Assembly: GCA_011364925.1 (NCBI GenBank)
Contig: RDOA01000039.1
Location: forward strand, 1-37,096
DNA length: 37,096 nt
DNA from: Promethearchaeota archaeon
GTDB lineage: Archaea; Asgardarchaeota; Lokiarchaeia; Sigyniarchaeales; SOKP01
Direction of reading: 5' to 3'
The translations under genes were made by a program, and so were the position numbers. Position 1 is the first letter of the stretch. Each line of letters begins with the position of its first letter. Under the pieces are notes generated by a model that worked only from the letters and a program-made list of their open reading frames with translations, was not told the DNA's origin and did no database searches. Positions 29,293 through 37,096 of this stretch are shown piece by piece.

Positions 29293-31671
29293 TTAATATT
29301 GCGTTCGAGCAATAATATCGTCTTGGGCTTGCTTAGATAGTTCTGTAAATAGAACAGAATATCCTGCGATCCTTACTACTAACCCTTGGTATTCTTCGGG
29401 ATTTAGCTGGGCATCGCATAGAGTTTCTTTCCCTATTACATTGAATTGGATGTGAAACCCTCCATTTTCTACGAAATAAGTTCTAATAAGAGGTACGAAT
29501 AACTCCATTTTAAGTGTATTAGGGTGAAATGAAATAATGATTGAGTTCCCGTTTGTCATTAGTTCGTTATCTAACTTTTTAATCGAATTAAGAATAGCTG
29601 TAGGCCCGTTCTTATCCCTCCCATTAGTAGGACCAATTCCATTCGAAAGATATTCTCTTGATTTGCGTCCATCTGCTGTGGCTGCCGTAAAAACTCCTAA
29701 AGCTAAGTGAAATGAAGTAGAATAAATCCCAGGATTGTACTTTCCTCCTCTATAGTTATTTTGCTTAAGAATTTCTTCACAAAAGAGATTAGCAACATCG
29801 CGAGCTATGTAATCGACATAGTCGTCGTCGTTTCCAAACTTAGGGATTTTGTTAATGAAGAATTGCCTCCATTCTTCGCCTTTTTTCCCACTATACGTAC
29901 CCCTATAATTCTTTGAGAGCATTGTAATCATATCTTCGAAAGAAAGTAATTTATCCTCAAAAACAACTTTTTTAATAACTGCAAGACTATCAGCAACAGT
30001 AGCTAAACCTATTAATTGAGTTGTGGTAAAATCGTATTTAGCACCTCCATTTGTGATATCTATACCTTTTTCAAAGCAATCATCTGTAGTCGCTGACAAA
30101 AATGGTTGTGGATTGAGTTCTGCAATCGTTTTTTCCAAGAAATTCATTGTTTCTACCATATTTTTAACAAAATAGCTAAGCTGAGACGAAAATTCCTCCC
30201 ATAGATCAGAGTATGTGGAGATTTGCTTTGAATTCTTAAGACCATATTCCTTGCGAGTAAACATATCTATTCCGTTATTAAGCGTTAATTCTAAAACTTT
30301 TACAATATTCATCTGTGTGGCGTTAGTACATCCGAATGATTTATGGGGATGTACTGGCTCTACGCATCCTATTGGTGCATATTCCCGGGCATCTTCGAGA
30401 GTATAACCAAGGTCAATTAACCCCGGAATCATTACTAAATCATTAAACAAAGCTATACTCGCTCCAGACTTTATAGCTTCTCCGGTCTGAATTACTAAAT
30501 CATCTGGAGTGTTATTATGAACTCGAACCGAAAAAGCAGGTTGAACCGTTTTTAAGTTGTTATAAGCTTCCAAGAGAATATAAGATAATTCGTTAGTAGC
30601 GTCATTACCATCTCTATCTATGCCTCCGATTGTTAGATTTTCAGCAATCGGTGGGCCTTCACCAGCTACAATTCCCTTATGGAGAACATAATTCCATAAA
30701 GTCGATAGTTTCAAGTAGAAGCATTCAATCAGAAATCGAACTTCCTCGTCAGTAATAATACCAACCTTTTTATCCTTAATATAATAAGGGTAGAGCACTT
30801 GATCCAAACGACCGATACTAATTGCAAAACCTCCGTCTTCTAAACCAGAAATAATGTGAGTGAAATAAATTAGTTGAAGCGCTTCTTTAAATGATTCAGG
30901 TGGATTAGAGGAGATTTTAGAACAGATTTCAGATATCTCCAAGAGTTCGTTTTTCCTCGAATTTATTGGTTCGTTTTCTGCCATTTCATTTGCTAAAGTT
31001 GAAAACCGTTGAATAAATCTTTGAACGCCTTCTAAAACGATGATAACTGCATCAAGAAAGTTAAGTTTTTCTCGATCTTTTGAAAAATCGTTTTTCTTAG
31101 CTTTAGCTGTTTGAATCAAACCATTAAATCCCGATTTTAAGACATTTTTGTGTCCAGGAAAAAAATGACCGACTCCATTTGTCATATTAGTGTCTACAAT
31201 ATAGAGCAAATTCAACATAAGGGCTGTTAATTCTGGATTAAGATAAGAATCAAACCTAGACTTAACGGTTTCCTCTTCATTCTTCCAATAAGGGATAATT
31301 TCCTCCCTTAAAACTTTTTTATCCTCCTCAGAGAGTAAAAATCGCTGCACATCACGATTACTATACAATTCTAAATCTTGTTCTATCGTATCAACGCGCA
31401 CTTCAGGATAAAGTGGTGTTCCTATAAACTTGGAACACCGATTTCCTACGATAAATTCGTCATCCCATATTAAAATTGTCATATTATTCAGTAAATGGTA
31501 CATAGCTTTCGCAAATCTGATGTTTTGAGGTTCATTTTTAGTAGTCTTATATGATTCGGTGAAAAGTTTAGCTCTTTCTATACAGAGTTCATGCCGTTTC
31601 GAAATTACTTCTTTTTTCATTCTTAAAATGCGATCTTTATAATCAGACGGAGAAATCTGTTCTACCTGCAT
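29293..31671 (-). CDS. Glycyl radical enzyme (pyruvate formate-lyase-like family)
   Basis: A 792-residue enzyme of the PFL/glycyl-radical superfamily. The radical glycine is G770 in VRIAGYSVLF near the C-terminus. The active-site cysteine is C436 in YAPIGCVEP, with the downstream glutamate E438 that acts as base in diol dehydratase and C-N/C-S lyase-type members. True pyruvate formate-lyase has a Cys-Cys pair and no such glutamate, so a dehydratase/lyase-type reaction is more likely; the substrate is unknown. Oxygen-sensitive, implying anaerobic life. The radical-SAM activase normally encoded beside such genes is not in this window. Monocistronic, with a TATA-like stretch at about 31717-31735. 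Confidence 0.9.
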   Translation of the reverse strand: MQVEQISPSDYKDRILRMKKEVISKRHELCIERAKLFTESYKTTKNEPQNIRFAKAMYHLLNNMTILIWDDEFIVGNRCSKFIGTPLYPEVRVDTIEQDLELYSNRDVQRFLLSEEDKKVLREEIIPYWKNEEETVKSRFDSYLNPELTALMLNLLYIVDTNMTNGVGHFFPGHKNVLKSGFNGLIQTAKAKKNDFSKDREKLNFLDAVIIVLEGVQRFIQRFSTLANEMAENEPINSRKNELLEISEICSKISSNPPESFKEALQLIYFTHIISGLEDGGFAISIGRLDQVLYPYYIKDKKVGIITDEEVRFLIECFYLKLSTLWNYVLHKGIVAGEGPPIAENLTIGGIDRDGNDATNELSYILLEAYNNLKTVQPAFSVRVHNNTPDDLVIQTGEAIKSGASIALFNDLVMIPGLIDLGYTLEDAREYAPIGCVEPVHPHKSFGCTNATQMNIVKVLELTLNNGIDMFTRKEYGLKNSKQISTYSDLWEEFSSQLSYFVKNMVETMNFLEKTIAELNPQPFLSATTDDCFEKGIDITNGGAKYDFTTTQLIGLATVADSLAVIKKVVFEDKLLSFEDMITMLSKNYRGTYSGKKGEEWRQFFINKIPKFGNDDDYVDYIARDVANLFCEEILKQNNYRGGKYNPGIYSTSFHLALGVFTAATADGRKSREYLSNGIGPTNGRDKNGPTAILNSIKKLDNELMTNGNSIIISFHPNTLKMELFVPLIRTYFVENGGFHIQFNVIGKETLCDAQLNPEEYQGLVVRIAGYSVLFTELSKQAQDDIIARTQY

Positions 31672-31779
31672 TAAAAATCAACAAAGATAATATTATTTAT
31701 GACGATTAAACACATTTTATTAAATTTAAATATAATTATAAAACTAAATAAAAGTTGTCCATATTAAATATTAAATCTC

Positions 31780-32604
31780 TTAGTTAAGGATTAAGACTTC
31801 ATCGATTAATCCTCTCTTCTGGGAAATGCTATTTATATTTCGCTTCGCTTTCAAGGTCACAATTCTATAATCTTTATACAAATCTAATATGAACTCAGAA
31901 TAGGAATTATTAAGAATAATATAACAGCCTTTCTTATCAAGTTCTTTAAACACATCAAATAATTTTTTCTGCGATGTTTTATCGAAATTACTTTTAGTAT
32001 AACTTGTAAATAGAGCAGTTTCAGAGAGTGGGTGATAAGGAGGGTCTAGGTATACAAAATCACCTTGTTTAGCAAAGTTTAAACACAGTTCAAAAGAACC
32101 TAAATATATCTCAACATTTCTTAAAGCTCGACTAACTCTTCTTAAATTTACATCGTCACATATCTTTGGGTTTCTATGTCTTCCAAAAGGAACGTTAAAG
32201 AATCCCTTACTATTAACCCGATATAATCCGTTATATCCACTTTTGTTAAGATAAATTGTTCGGGAAGCTTTCTCAACATCAGAAAGTTGTGCAAATCCAT
32301 TACGATCCCGGTCGAGAGCTCGAACTTTATAATAATAATTTTTCTCATATGTGTGTTTTCTTAGAGATTTTATTAAATTCTCCACATCCTCTTTTATAAC
32401 CTTGTAACAATTTATCAAATCAGGATTATTGTCTGATATAATTGAAATTTCTGGTAATAAGTGGAAGAAAATAGCTCCTCCACCAATAAAAGGTTCTATA
32501 TATTTATTATAATTTTTAGGAAAATATTTAGCCATTTGTGGAATTAATTGCCTTTTACCCCCAGCCCATTTTAAGAAAGGATGTGGTAGAATATTTTGTG
32601 TCAA
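31780..32604 (-). CDS. D12-class DNA adenine N6-methyltransferase (Dam-like)
   Basis: A 274-residue methyltransferase. SAM-binding motif region PFLKWAGGKRQLIPQM and FIGGGAIFF near the N-terminus, catalytic DPPY in FVYLDPPYHP, and the D12-class RTIYLNKSGYNGLYRVNSKGFFNVPFG recognition segment. The start is set by an AGGAGGA site (32608-32614) placed before a TTG at 32604; a TTG further upstream would include this site within the gene and is unlikely. No restriction endonuclease is adjacent, so it is an orphan methylase or part of a dispersed system. Target sequence probably GATC-like by family, but unproven. Divergent from the MoxR operon. Confidence 0.88.
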   Translation of the reverse strand: MTQNILPHPFLKWAGGKRQLIPQMAKYFPKNYNKYIEPFIGGGAIFFHLLPEISIISDNNPDLINCYKVIKEDVENLIKSLRKHTYEKNYYYKVRALDRDRNGFAQLSDVEKASRTIYLNKSGYNGLYRVNSKGFFNVPFGRHRNPKICDDVNLRRVSRALRNVEIYLGSFELCLNFAKQGDFVYLDPPYHPLSETALFTSYTKSNFDKTSQKKLFDVFKELDKKGCYIILNNSYSEFILDLYKDYRIVTLKAKRNINSISQKRGLIDEVLILN

Positions 32605-32730
32605 TTTTCCTCCTAAGTTCAAAATATTTTTTGTACAGTTTATACTATATAAAAATATAGATTAAAAATTAACAATTACTATAACCATAAATAAATTAAA
32701 TTTAGAATCCTTATTCCAGTCGACTTTAAA

Positions 32731-33672
32731 ATGATAGATAAGCAAAAATTTGAGGAGCTGTTTAACAAACAACTTATCAAGGATATCTCTGAGGAACAAA
32801 TTGATATAGTTCTATCTGGACAATATGGCAAAGCTTTAGAATTACTCAGGGACGCAGAAGCAACAGGATTATTCCCGGCGCTTGTAGGACCACCAGGAGT
32901 TGGAAAAACTATTTTATGTCGTTATTTTGCTAGATTGAGAGCTGAAGAAAACAAAAATAAGAATTTTCATTGGTTAACGATGGACGAATCTATAAAACCT
33001 AGTCACTTTATCGGTAGTTTTGATCCGGCTATAACATTGAAAAAAGGCTTTGTGCTAGAAGCATTCAATCCTGGCCCTCTTTTAAGAGCAATGTTAGAGG
33101 GTGGGACATTTTTAGCGAATGAAATAAATCGAGCAACCGAATACTCTCAGAATACATTATTAGAACCATTAGAAGAAGCATCAATTAGCATACCTCATTT
33201 AGGGAGAATTAGAGCAGATAAAGACTTTTTTTTCATATCTGCGATGAATCCAGAGGAACTTTCAGGCACTCATAGGTTATCTGAGGCATTAAAGGATAGA
33301 ATTAAAGTTTGGATTAAATTATCATATCCCGATAAAGCAACTGAGCTCGATATAATAAGAATTAATCTACCAGAACATTTTATTATTGAAGAATCCGAAT
33401 TGGAGTTGATTTATTCGATTATAAACGAGACAAGGAGAAATAAAATAGACATCGAAGTCCCTGCGTCTATTAGAGCTGGCATAGCGATTGCTAAACTACT
33501 AGCACATAGAAGAATGCTTGAGAAAAAAGCCGATATAAAGGAAGGGACATCCATCCATAAATACCTTTCAGAAATTACCCAAAATGTATTATTAGGAAGT
33601 ATTAAACCTAAACCGGGAATAAAAGTTGAAAACATAATCGATAATATTATCCATAAAACGTTAGGTGCCTAG
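32731..33672 (+). CDS. MoxR-family AAA+ ATPase
   Basis: A 313-residue AAA+ ATPase. Walker A is GPPGVGKT (53-60). The Walker B segment reads GGTFLANEINRA; the usual ADEINRA aspartate is Asn, as in some MoxR relatives, while the catalytic Glu is kept. Sensor 1 lies in FFFISAMNP, with an arginine-finger-like region SEALKDRI and a C-terminal helical lid. MoxR ATPases act as chaperones with VWA-domain partners, and the next gene is such a partner. First gene of a three-gene operon. Confidence 0.88.
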   Translation: MIDKQKFEELFNKQLIKDISEEQIDIVLSGQYGKALELLRDAEATGLFPALVGPPGVGKTILCRYFARLRAEENKNKNFHWLTMDESIKPSHFIGSFDPAITLKKGFVLEAFNPGPLLRAMLEGGTFLANEINRATEYSQNTLLEPLEEASISIPHLGRIRADKDFFFISAMNPEELSGTHRLSEALKDRIKVWIKLSYPDKATELDIIRINLPEHFIIEESELELIYSIINETRRNKIDIEVPASIRAGIAIAKLLAHRRMLEKKADIKEGTSIHKYLSEITQNVLLGSIKPKPGIKVENIIDNIIHKTLGA

Positions 33673-33690
33673 GAGGTAAATGGAAGGTTT

Positions 33691-36183
33691 ATGGGGGTTT
33701 TTCCTGAGAATCCTTGTGAATTTGCTGTAGATTTCATTCGTAAAATGCGAAACCATCGAGATATTGTTCAAATTCCCTCCTCTCGTCAAGTCTTATCTAT
33801 TCCTAAATTAATTTTATCGAGATATTATCGTAAAGGCTTAGTCACCCCTAACGATTATATCGAAATAAGCACAGTAACTTCTTTTCCAGACAATCAAGAG
33901 CTAGCAAAAGATATCGCATTTCAGGTATTGTTTCCAAATTATAAGAAGGATTTCATCGAATCCTTTTTTAATGGTAACGATAGCAGTGATACTGAAGAAT
34001 TCTTAGGAGACGATATTCAATCAGAATTGGACAAACTTCAAGAAATGATCGACGAAATTGAGATGACTAAATCTATAGATACCGATAAAATCGAAAAATT
34101 AGAAAAATTTCTTGAAGAGATAAATTCTAGAAGGGAAGAAGACCCATATAAATCAGCACTACATTTCTTTAACGACGATTCAGAACTATATAAAGAAGAG
34201 ATATCATCTTTAGAAGATTTAATTAAGGAAGCTAAGAACAGGCTAGAACAAAAAATTAACTCGCTAAATCCCGAAGATTTAATGGCCAGTTCGAACCTAG
34301 GTCTCAACGATTTGGTTCAACAAAAATCATTAAGAGAATGGGAAAAATTGGCAAGTAAAGCTCTAAACAAAGAAAATATTGCTGAAGATTTATCAAATTT
34401 GATGAGTTCAAATAAATTGGATGATCTTTTAAAATCTATCAGATTTATCAGTGAAACCTCAAATAATAAAAACATAAAGGAACAAATACAAAACATTAAA
34501 AATCAGCTTCAAAACCAACTTCAAAATCTAGATCAACTCTTCAACGCAGCTAAGACTTTGGGTGAAATTCCAAAGTTTGATCAAGATACCATTCTGAATA
34601 AGTCTTTAGAGCAATCTTCATTTGAGCATAATTTTAACCTAGCAGACTCATTAGATCAATATTTTGGAACCAATCTTAGAGAACAATTACTTAATAAACT
34701 TAATCAGCAAATGGCTGGATCAGATATTAAATTATCATTAGAGAGTTTAACAAAAAATGCGTTTGCTAATAAATCCTGGAATGATTTATTTAATCAAGCT
34801 CTTGAAAGTGCTATAGCGGATGCTAATGACCAGAATATACCATTTGAAGCCTTTAAGTCTCTTTCTCATCAGATACAACAATTAATGAATAGTTGCCCAA
34901 ATATGCATTGTTCTCAAAAAATCTCGCAAAAATTACCAGAATTAATTTCAAAAACGCTTGATGTTTGTGAAACAGCTGAACAGTTAAAAAATGCAACAGA
35001 ATTCTTAAGAAAGATTGGTTTAAACCCTGACCCAGAGGATATTAAACGCAACGGGACAAAGTTAAGTATGTCTGAAGAAGAAATATATGAATTGCTTGAA
35101 CCTAACTATCAACTCCTTAAGAAAATGGTAGAAAAGGGCAATGCCAACTTTCAACAAATTAGTAATTTGATGGAACAAATACAAGATCAATTGAATCAAG
35201 AAAGAATTAAAGAACTCTTAGGTAGTGCTTTAGCTAATAACAATAGAGACGCGTTAGGTGCTATTGGACATTACGATTTAAGTGAAGCCTTAAAAGAAGC
35301 TCAGAAAGTTGGTGGAAAAGAAGGTCAGAATAAAGTTATTTCTTGTTTATCTGCTGGAAGCGGCGAAAATCTTCTAAAACAATGGTTTATTCATAGGAAT
35401 GAATTACCAGAGCAAGCAAAAGCAAAAGTAAAAGAAATCGCAAAGAAAATGCTCATCGACTTAGGTATTTATTATTCAAGAGCTCGTTTAGGAAGCGCCA
35501 CCACTGGAACCATTCCTATTAATGTAGTAAGACCTTATACTATAGGAGATGATTTTGAAAACATTGATTTAGAAGAAACAATATTCAATCTTTTAGAAAA
35601 GGGGAAGAAATTAGACCACATTAATTACGATGATTTTTACGTTTACGAGACAGCGAAAGGACTACGGTCATTTTGTTTTGAACTTGACATAAGCGGTTCA
35701 ATGTCGGGTGAGAAACTTGCATATATGGCTATTTGTGTAACGATGTTAGTCTATGGCATGCGAAAAGACGAAATTGGTGTCGCTTTTTTCGAATCTGATA
35801 CACACGTGTTGAAGAATTTATCTGAAAAAGTCGAAATGGAAAAATTTGCTGACGAATTACTTACGGTATCAGCTAGGGGAGGTACCAGACTCCAAAGTGC
35901 GTTAGAATGGGCGAATAAACAGTTTAAAGATAACTCTACCTCTCGTGAGAAATTAAATGTCTTGTTTACTGATGCGGAAATATTTGACATCAAACAAGCG
36001 ATAGAAGAATTACGGAAATTCCGTTCCTTAAGTGTAGATTTCATTTTGGTAACTCCTGAATCTTCTTTCAATTTAAAAGAAGCTGAAAAAATGGTAAAAA
36101 TATCTGGAGGACAACTTTTGACCATTAAAGATTGGAATGAATTTCCAAAATTAATGTCAGAGATTATAAAGTCGAGATTTTAG
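33691..36183 (+). CDS. Large VWA-domain protein, MoxR partner
   Basis: An 830-residue protein. The C-terminal about 180 residues are a von Willebrand factor A domain with a complete MIDAS: DISGS (D666, S668, S670), the threonine in ARGGTRLQ and the aspartate in LFTDAEIF. The first 600 residues are helical and rich in Asn, Gln and Leu, with coiled-coil-like stretches; no transmembrane segment. Together with the MoxR ATPase upstream it forms the classical MoxR-VWA pair for metal-dependent protein remodelling. AGGAGGT overlaps the moxR stop, but a nearer GGAAGG lies 3 bases before the ATG. The third gene starts 4 bases after its stop. Confidence 0.85.
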   Translation: MGVFPENPCEFAVDFIRKMRNHRDIVQIPSSRQVLSIPKLILSRYYRKGLVTPNDYIEISTVTSFPDNQELAKDIAFQVLFPNYKKDFIESFFNGNDSSDTEEFLGDDIQSELDKLQEMIDEIEMTKSIDTDKIEKLEKFLEEINSRREEDPYKSALHFFNDDSELYKEEISSLEDLIKEAKNRLEQKINSLNPEDLMASSNLGLNDLVQQKSLREWEKLASKALNKENIAEDLSNLMSSNKLDDLLKSIRFISETSNNKNIKEQIQNIKNQLQNQLQNLDQLFNAAKTLGEIPKFDQDTILNKSLEQSSFEHNFNLADSLDQYFGTNLREQLLNKLNQQMAGSDIKLSLESLTKNAFANKSWNDLFNQALESAIADANDQNIPFEAFKSLSHQIQQLMNSCPNMHCSQKISQKLPELISKTLDVCETAEQLKNATEFLRKIGLNPDPEDIKRNGTKLSMSEEEIYELLEPNYQLLKKMVEKGNANFQQISNLMEQIQDQLNQERIKELLGSALANNNRDALGAIGHYDLSEALKEAQKVGGKEGQNKVISCLSAGSGENLLKQWFIHRNELPEQAKAKVKEIAKKMLIDLGIYYSRARLGSATTGTIPINVVRPYTIGDDFENIDLEETIFNLLEKGKKLDHINYDDFYVYETAKGLRSFCFELDISGSMSGEKLAYMAICVTMLVYGMRKDEIGVAFFESDTHVLKNLSEKVEMEKFADELLTVSARGGTRLQSALEWANKQFKDNSTSREKLNVLFTDAEIFDIKQAIEELRKFRSLSVDFILVTPESSFNLKEAEKMVKISGGQLLTIKDWNEFPKLMSEIIKSRF

Positions 36184-36187
36184 CAAC

Positions 36188-37096
36188 ATGTCTAAAGAAT
36201 TGCTTATTGATAAAATAATAGAGAAATATGGAAAGGAACGGTATAGAAAATCAGTTGAATTTCCGAAAAATAAAGTTAATATAATCTCGTTAAGAGAAGA
36301 ACCAGTAAAGATTAGAGCAATCATTTTAGATAATGACCGCGAATATCATTTAATCATTAATGAAAGTAAAAATGAAATTTTTCATGATTGTCCGACTTTT
36401 TTAATACACAGCGAAATTGATGAGAAGGTTTGTATTCATCTTTTGAACCTCTTATTTACGCTTGATCCAGTAATTTCTTTAAAAATTATAGAAAATCTCA
36501 ATTTATTTAATTTAACATCTGAAGATTTTGGCTCAAAAAAAAAAAGTTCGAATTATCTAAAATTAGCAAATATGTGCATTAATAGTAATAATTGCGTCGA
36601 AGGTTTAAACTATTTAAATAAAGCTATTGTTAATCAGAAAGAATGTGAGCCGATAATTGAACGGTATTTGAAAACAGCGATTGAAAATAATTTATTCATT
36701 GAATTTTTTGAGTTTTTACAATCAGCATATAACAACGAGTTAGGGAATTACTTGCTCAAATACAACCACTACATCGAAAAAGGTATGAAATTATTTTTGA
36801 AATCTGCCTCAAAATACACATTCTTTGAAATATTACGAATAATTGAATTCAGTGATAAATTTTTAGATTTCTATAAATTCCAAAGTGAATCATTTGTTAA
36901 TTCTATAGCAGCAGAATTATTAGAAATGGCTAATTCAAATAATTTTGAAGAGAAATACTTTTCTCTGTATTTCATTAAGAAGAATTACGAGGCTTTAATT
37001 CGACTTAATCCACTTTTCAAAGAAGTAATCACTTCAACAAACTTTTTATCATTTCGAGACGATCTTATTAATTATTTTACAAATGAAATCGAAAAC
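36188..37096 (+). CDS. Third gene of the MoxR/VWA operon, helical-repeat-like protein (truncated by window end)
   Basis: An open frame of 303 codons running off the window. The N-terminal about 90 residues are strand-rich (IRAIILDNDREYHLIINESKNEIFHDCPTF) and end in CIHLLNLLF. The spacing D-C-P ... C-I-H resembles a degenerate SWIM zinc finger (CxC...CxH) that has lost one cysteine; SWIM proteins often accompany MoxR-VWA pairs. From about residue 120 on it is helical, with TPR-like pairs (KLANMCINSNNCVEGLNYLNKAI). Starts at ATG 4 bases after the VWA gene, so it is in the same operon. Function unknown. Confidence 0.7.
   Translation, partial: MSKELLIDKIIEKYGKERYRKSVEFPKNKVNIISLREEPVKIRAIILDNDREYHLIINESKNEIFHDCPTFLIHSEIDEKVCIHLLNLLFTLDPVISLKIIENLNLFNLTSEDFGSKKKSSNYLKLANMCINSNNCVEGLNYLNKAIVNQKECEPIIERYLKTAIENNLFIEFFEFLQSAYNNELGNYLLKYNHYIEKGMKLFLKSASKYTFFEILRIIEFSDKFLDFYKFQSESFVNSIAAELLEMANSNNFEEKYFSLYFIKKNYEALIRLNPLFKEVITSTNFLSFRDDLINYFTNEIEN

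Noticed and set aside
29293-31671. Calling the glycyl radical enzyme pyruvate formate-lyase (PflB)
   Set aside because: The active site reads GCVEP rather than the adjacent Cys-Cys of PflB, and no activase or Pfl partner genes are present.
36345-36440. Confident SWIM zinc finger in the last gene
   Set aside because: One of the four expected ligands is missing (D-C-P ... C-I-H), so it is listed only as a possible degenerate version.

Overview
The window reads as a chromosomal segment of an AT-rich archaeon, most likely an Asgard archaeon of the Lokiarchaeia type. The archaeal assignment rests on ribosomal protein L15e, the RNase P proteins Pop5 and Rpp30, archaeal BRE/TATA promoters, a tRNA without an encoded CCA end, and an Orc1/Cdc6-like protein. 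The Asgard assignment is an inference from overall gene content and a longin-like plus winged-helix protein. No provirus, insertion sequence or CRISPR array was seen.

Layout. 0.06-1.3 kb: two membrane proteins (minus). 1.5-3.5 kb: an RNase P operon, rnp3-rnp2, followed by two unknown genes (minus). 3.6-6.7 kb: an aspartate-semialdehyde sulfurtransferase-like protein fused to a ferredoxin domain, then a thiamine-diphosphate enzyme (plus). 6.8-11.6 kb: the most unusual region, with two paralogous HExxPGHH (DUF885-like) metallopeptidases on the minus strand, each followed by tiny transcription units. Four such units share a BRE/TATA promoter, a leader of roughly 70-90 nt, a Shine-Dalgarno sequence, a 9-codon ORF (MPGQGSINP, MPGENGICP, MPGDNGTLP, MPGEPGTNP), a stop, then a hairpin and a pyrimidine tract. 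A decayed 3' end of a third peptidase copy lies among them. A short-chain dehydrogenase gene lies between the two peptidase loci on the plus strand.

11.7-17.5 kb: L15e, an archaeal conserved protein whose 3' end overlaps a candidate C/D-box-like RNA, a longin-like/winged-helix pair, a HAD phosphatase with a nitrilase, and an Orc1/Cdc6-like protein with degenerate ATPase motifs. 17.7-25.6 kb: SMC, ScpA and ScpB, interrupted by a two-helix membrane protein and a metallo-beta-lactamase-fold enzyme. The SMC is very long and shows no recognisable hinge; a duplicated helical module sits at its exact centre. 25.7-31.7 kb: a protein with two OB-like repeats, valyl-tRNA synthetase, tRNA-Ala(CGC) and a glycyl radical enzyme. 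31.8-37.1 kb: a Dam-type adenine methyltransferase diverges from a MoxR ATPase / VWA-protein operon, whose third gene runs off the window.

The main candidate for an undescribed system is the peptidase-micropeptide cassette. The hinge-less SMC with ScpA/ScpB and a degenerate Orc-like neighbour is second. Two conserved genes (rnp2, scpA) have coding sequence upstream of any canonical start codon, suggesting AUA/AUC starts or small assembly errors. All functional assignments come from reading motifs by eye; no database search was run.
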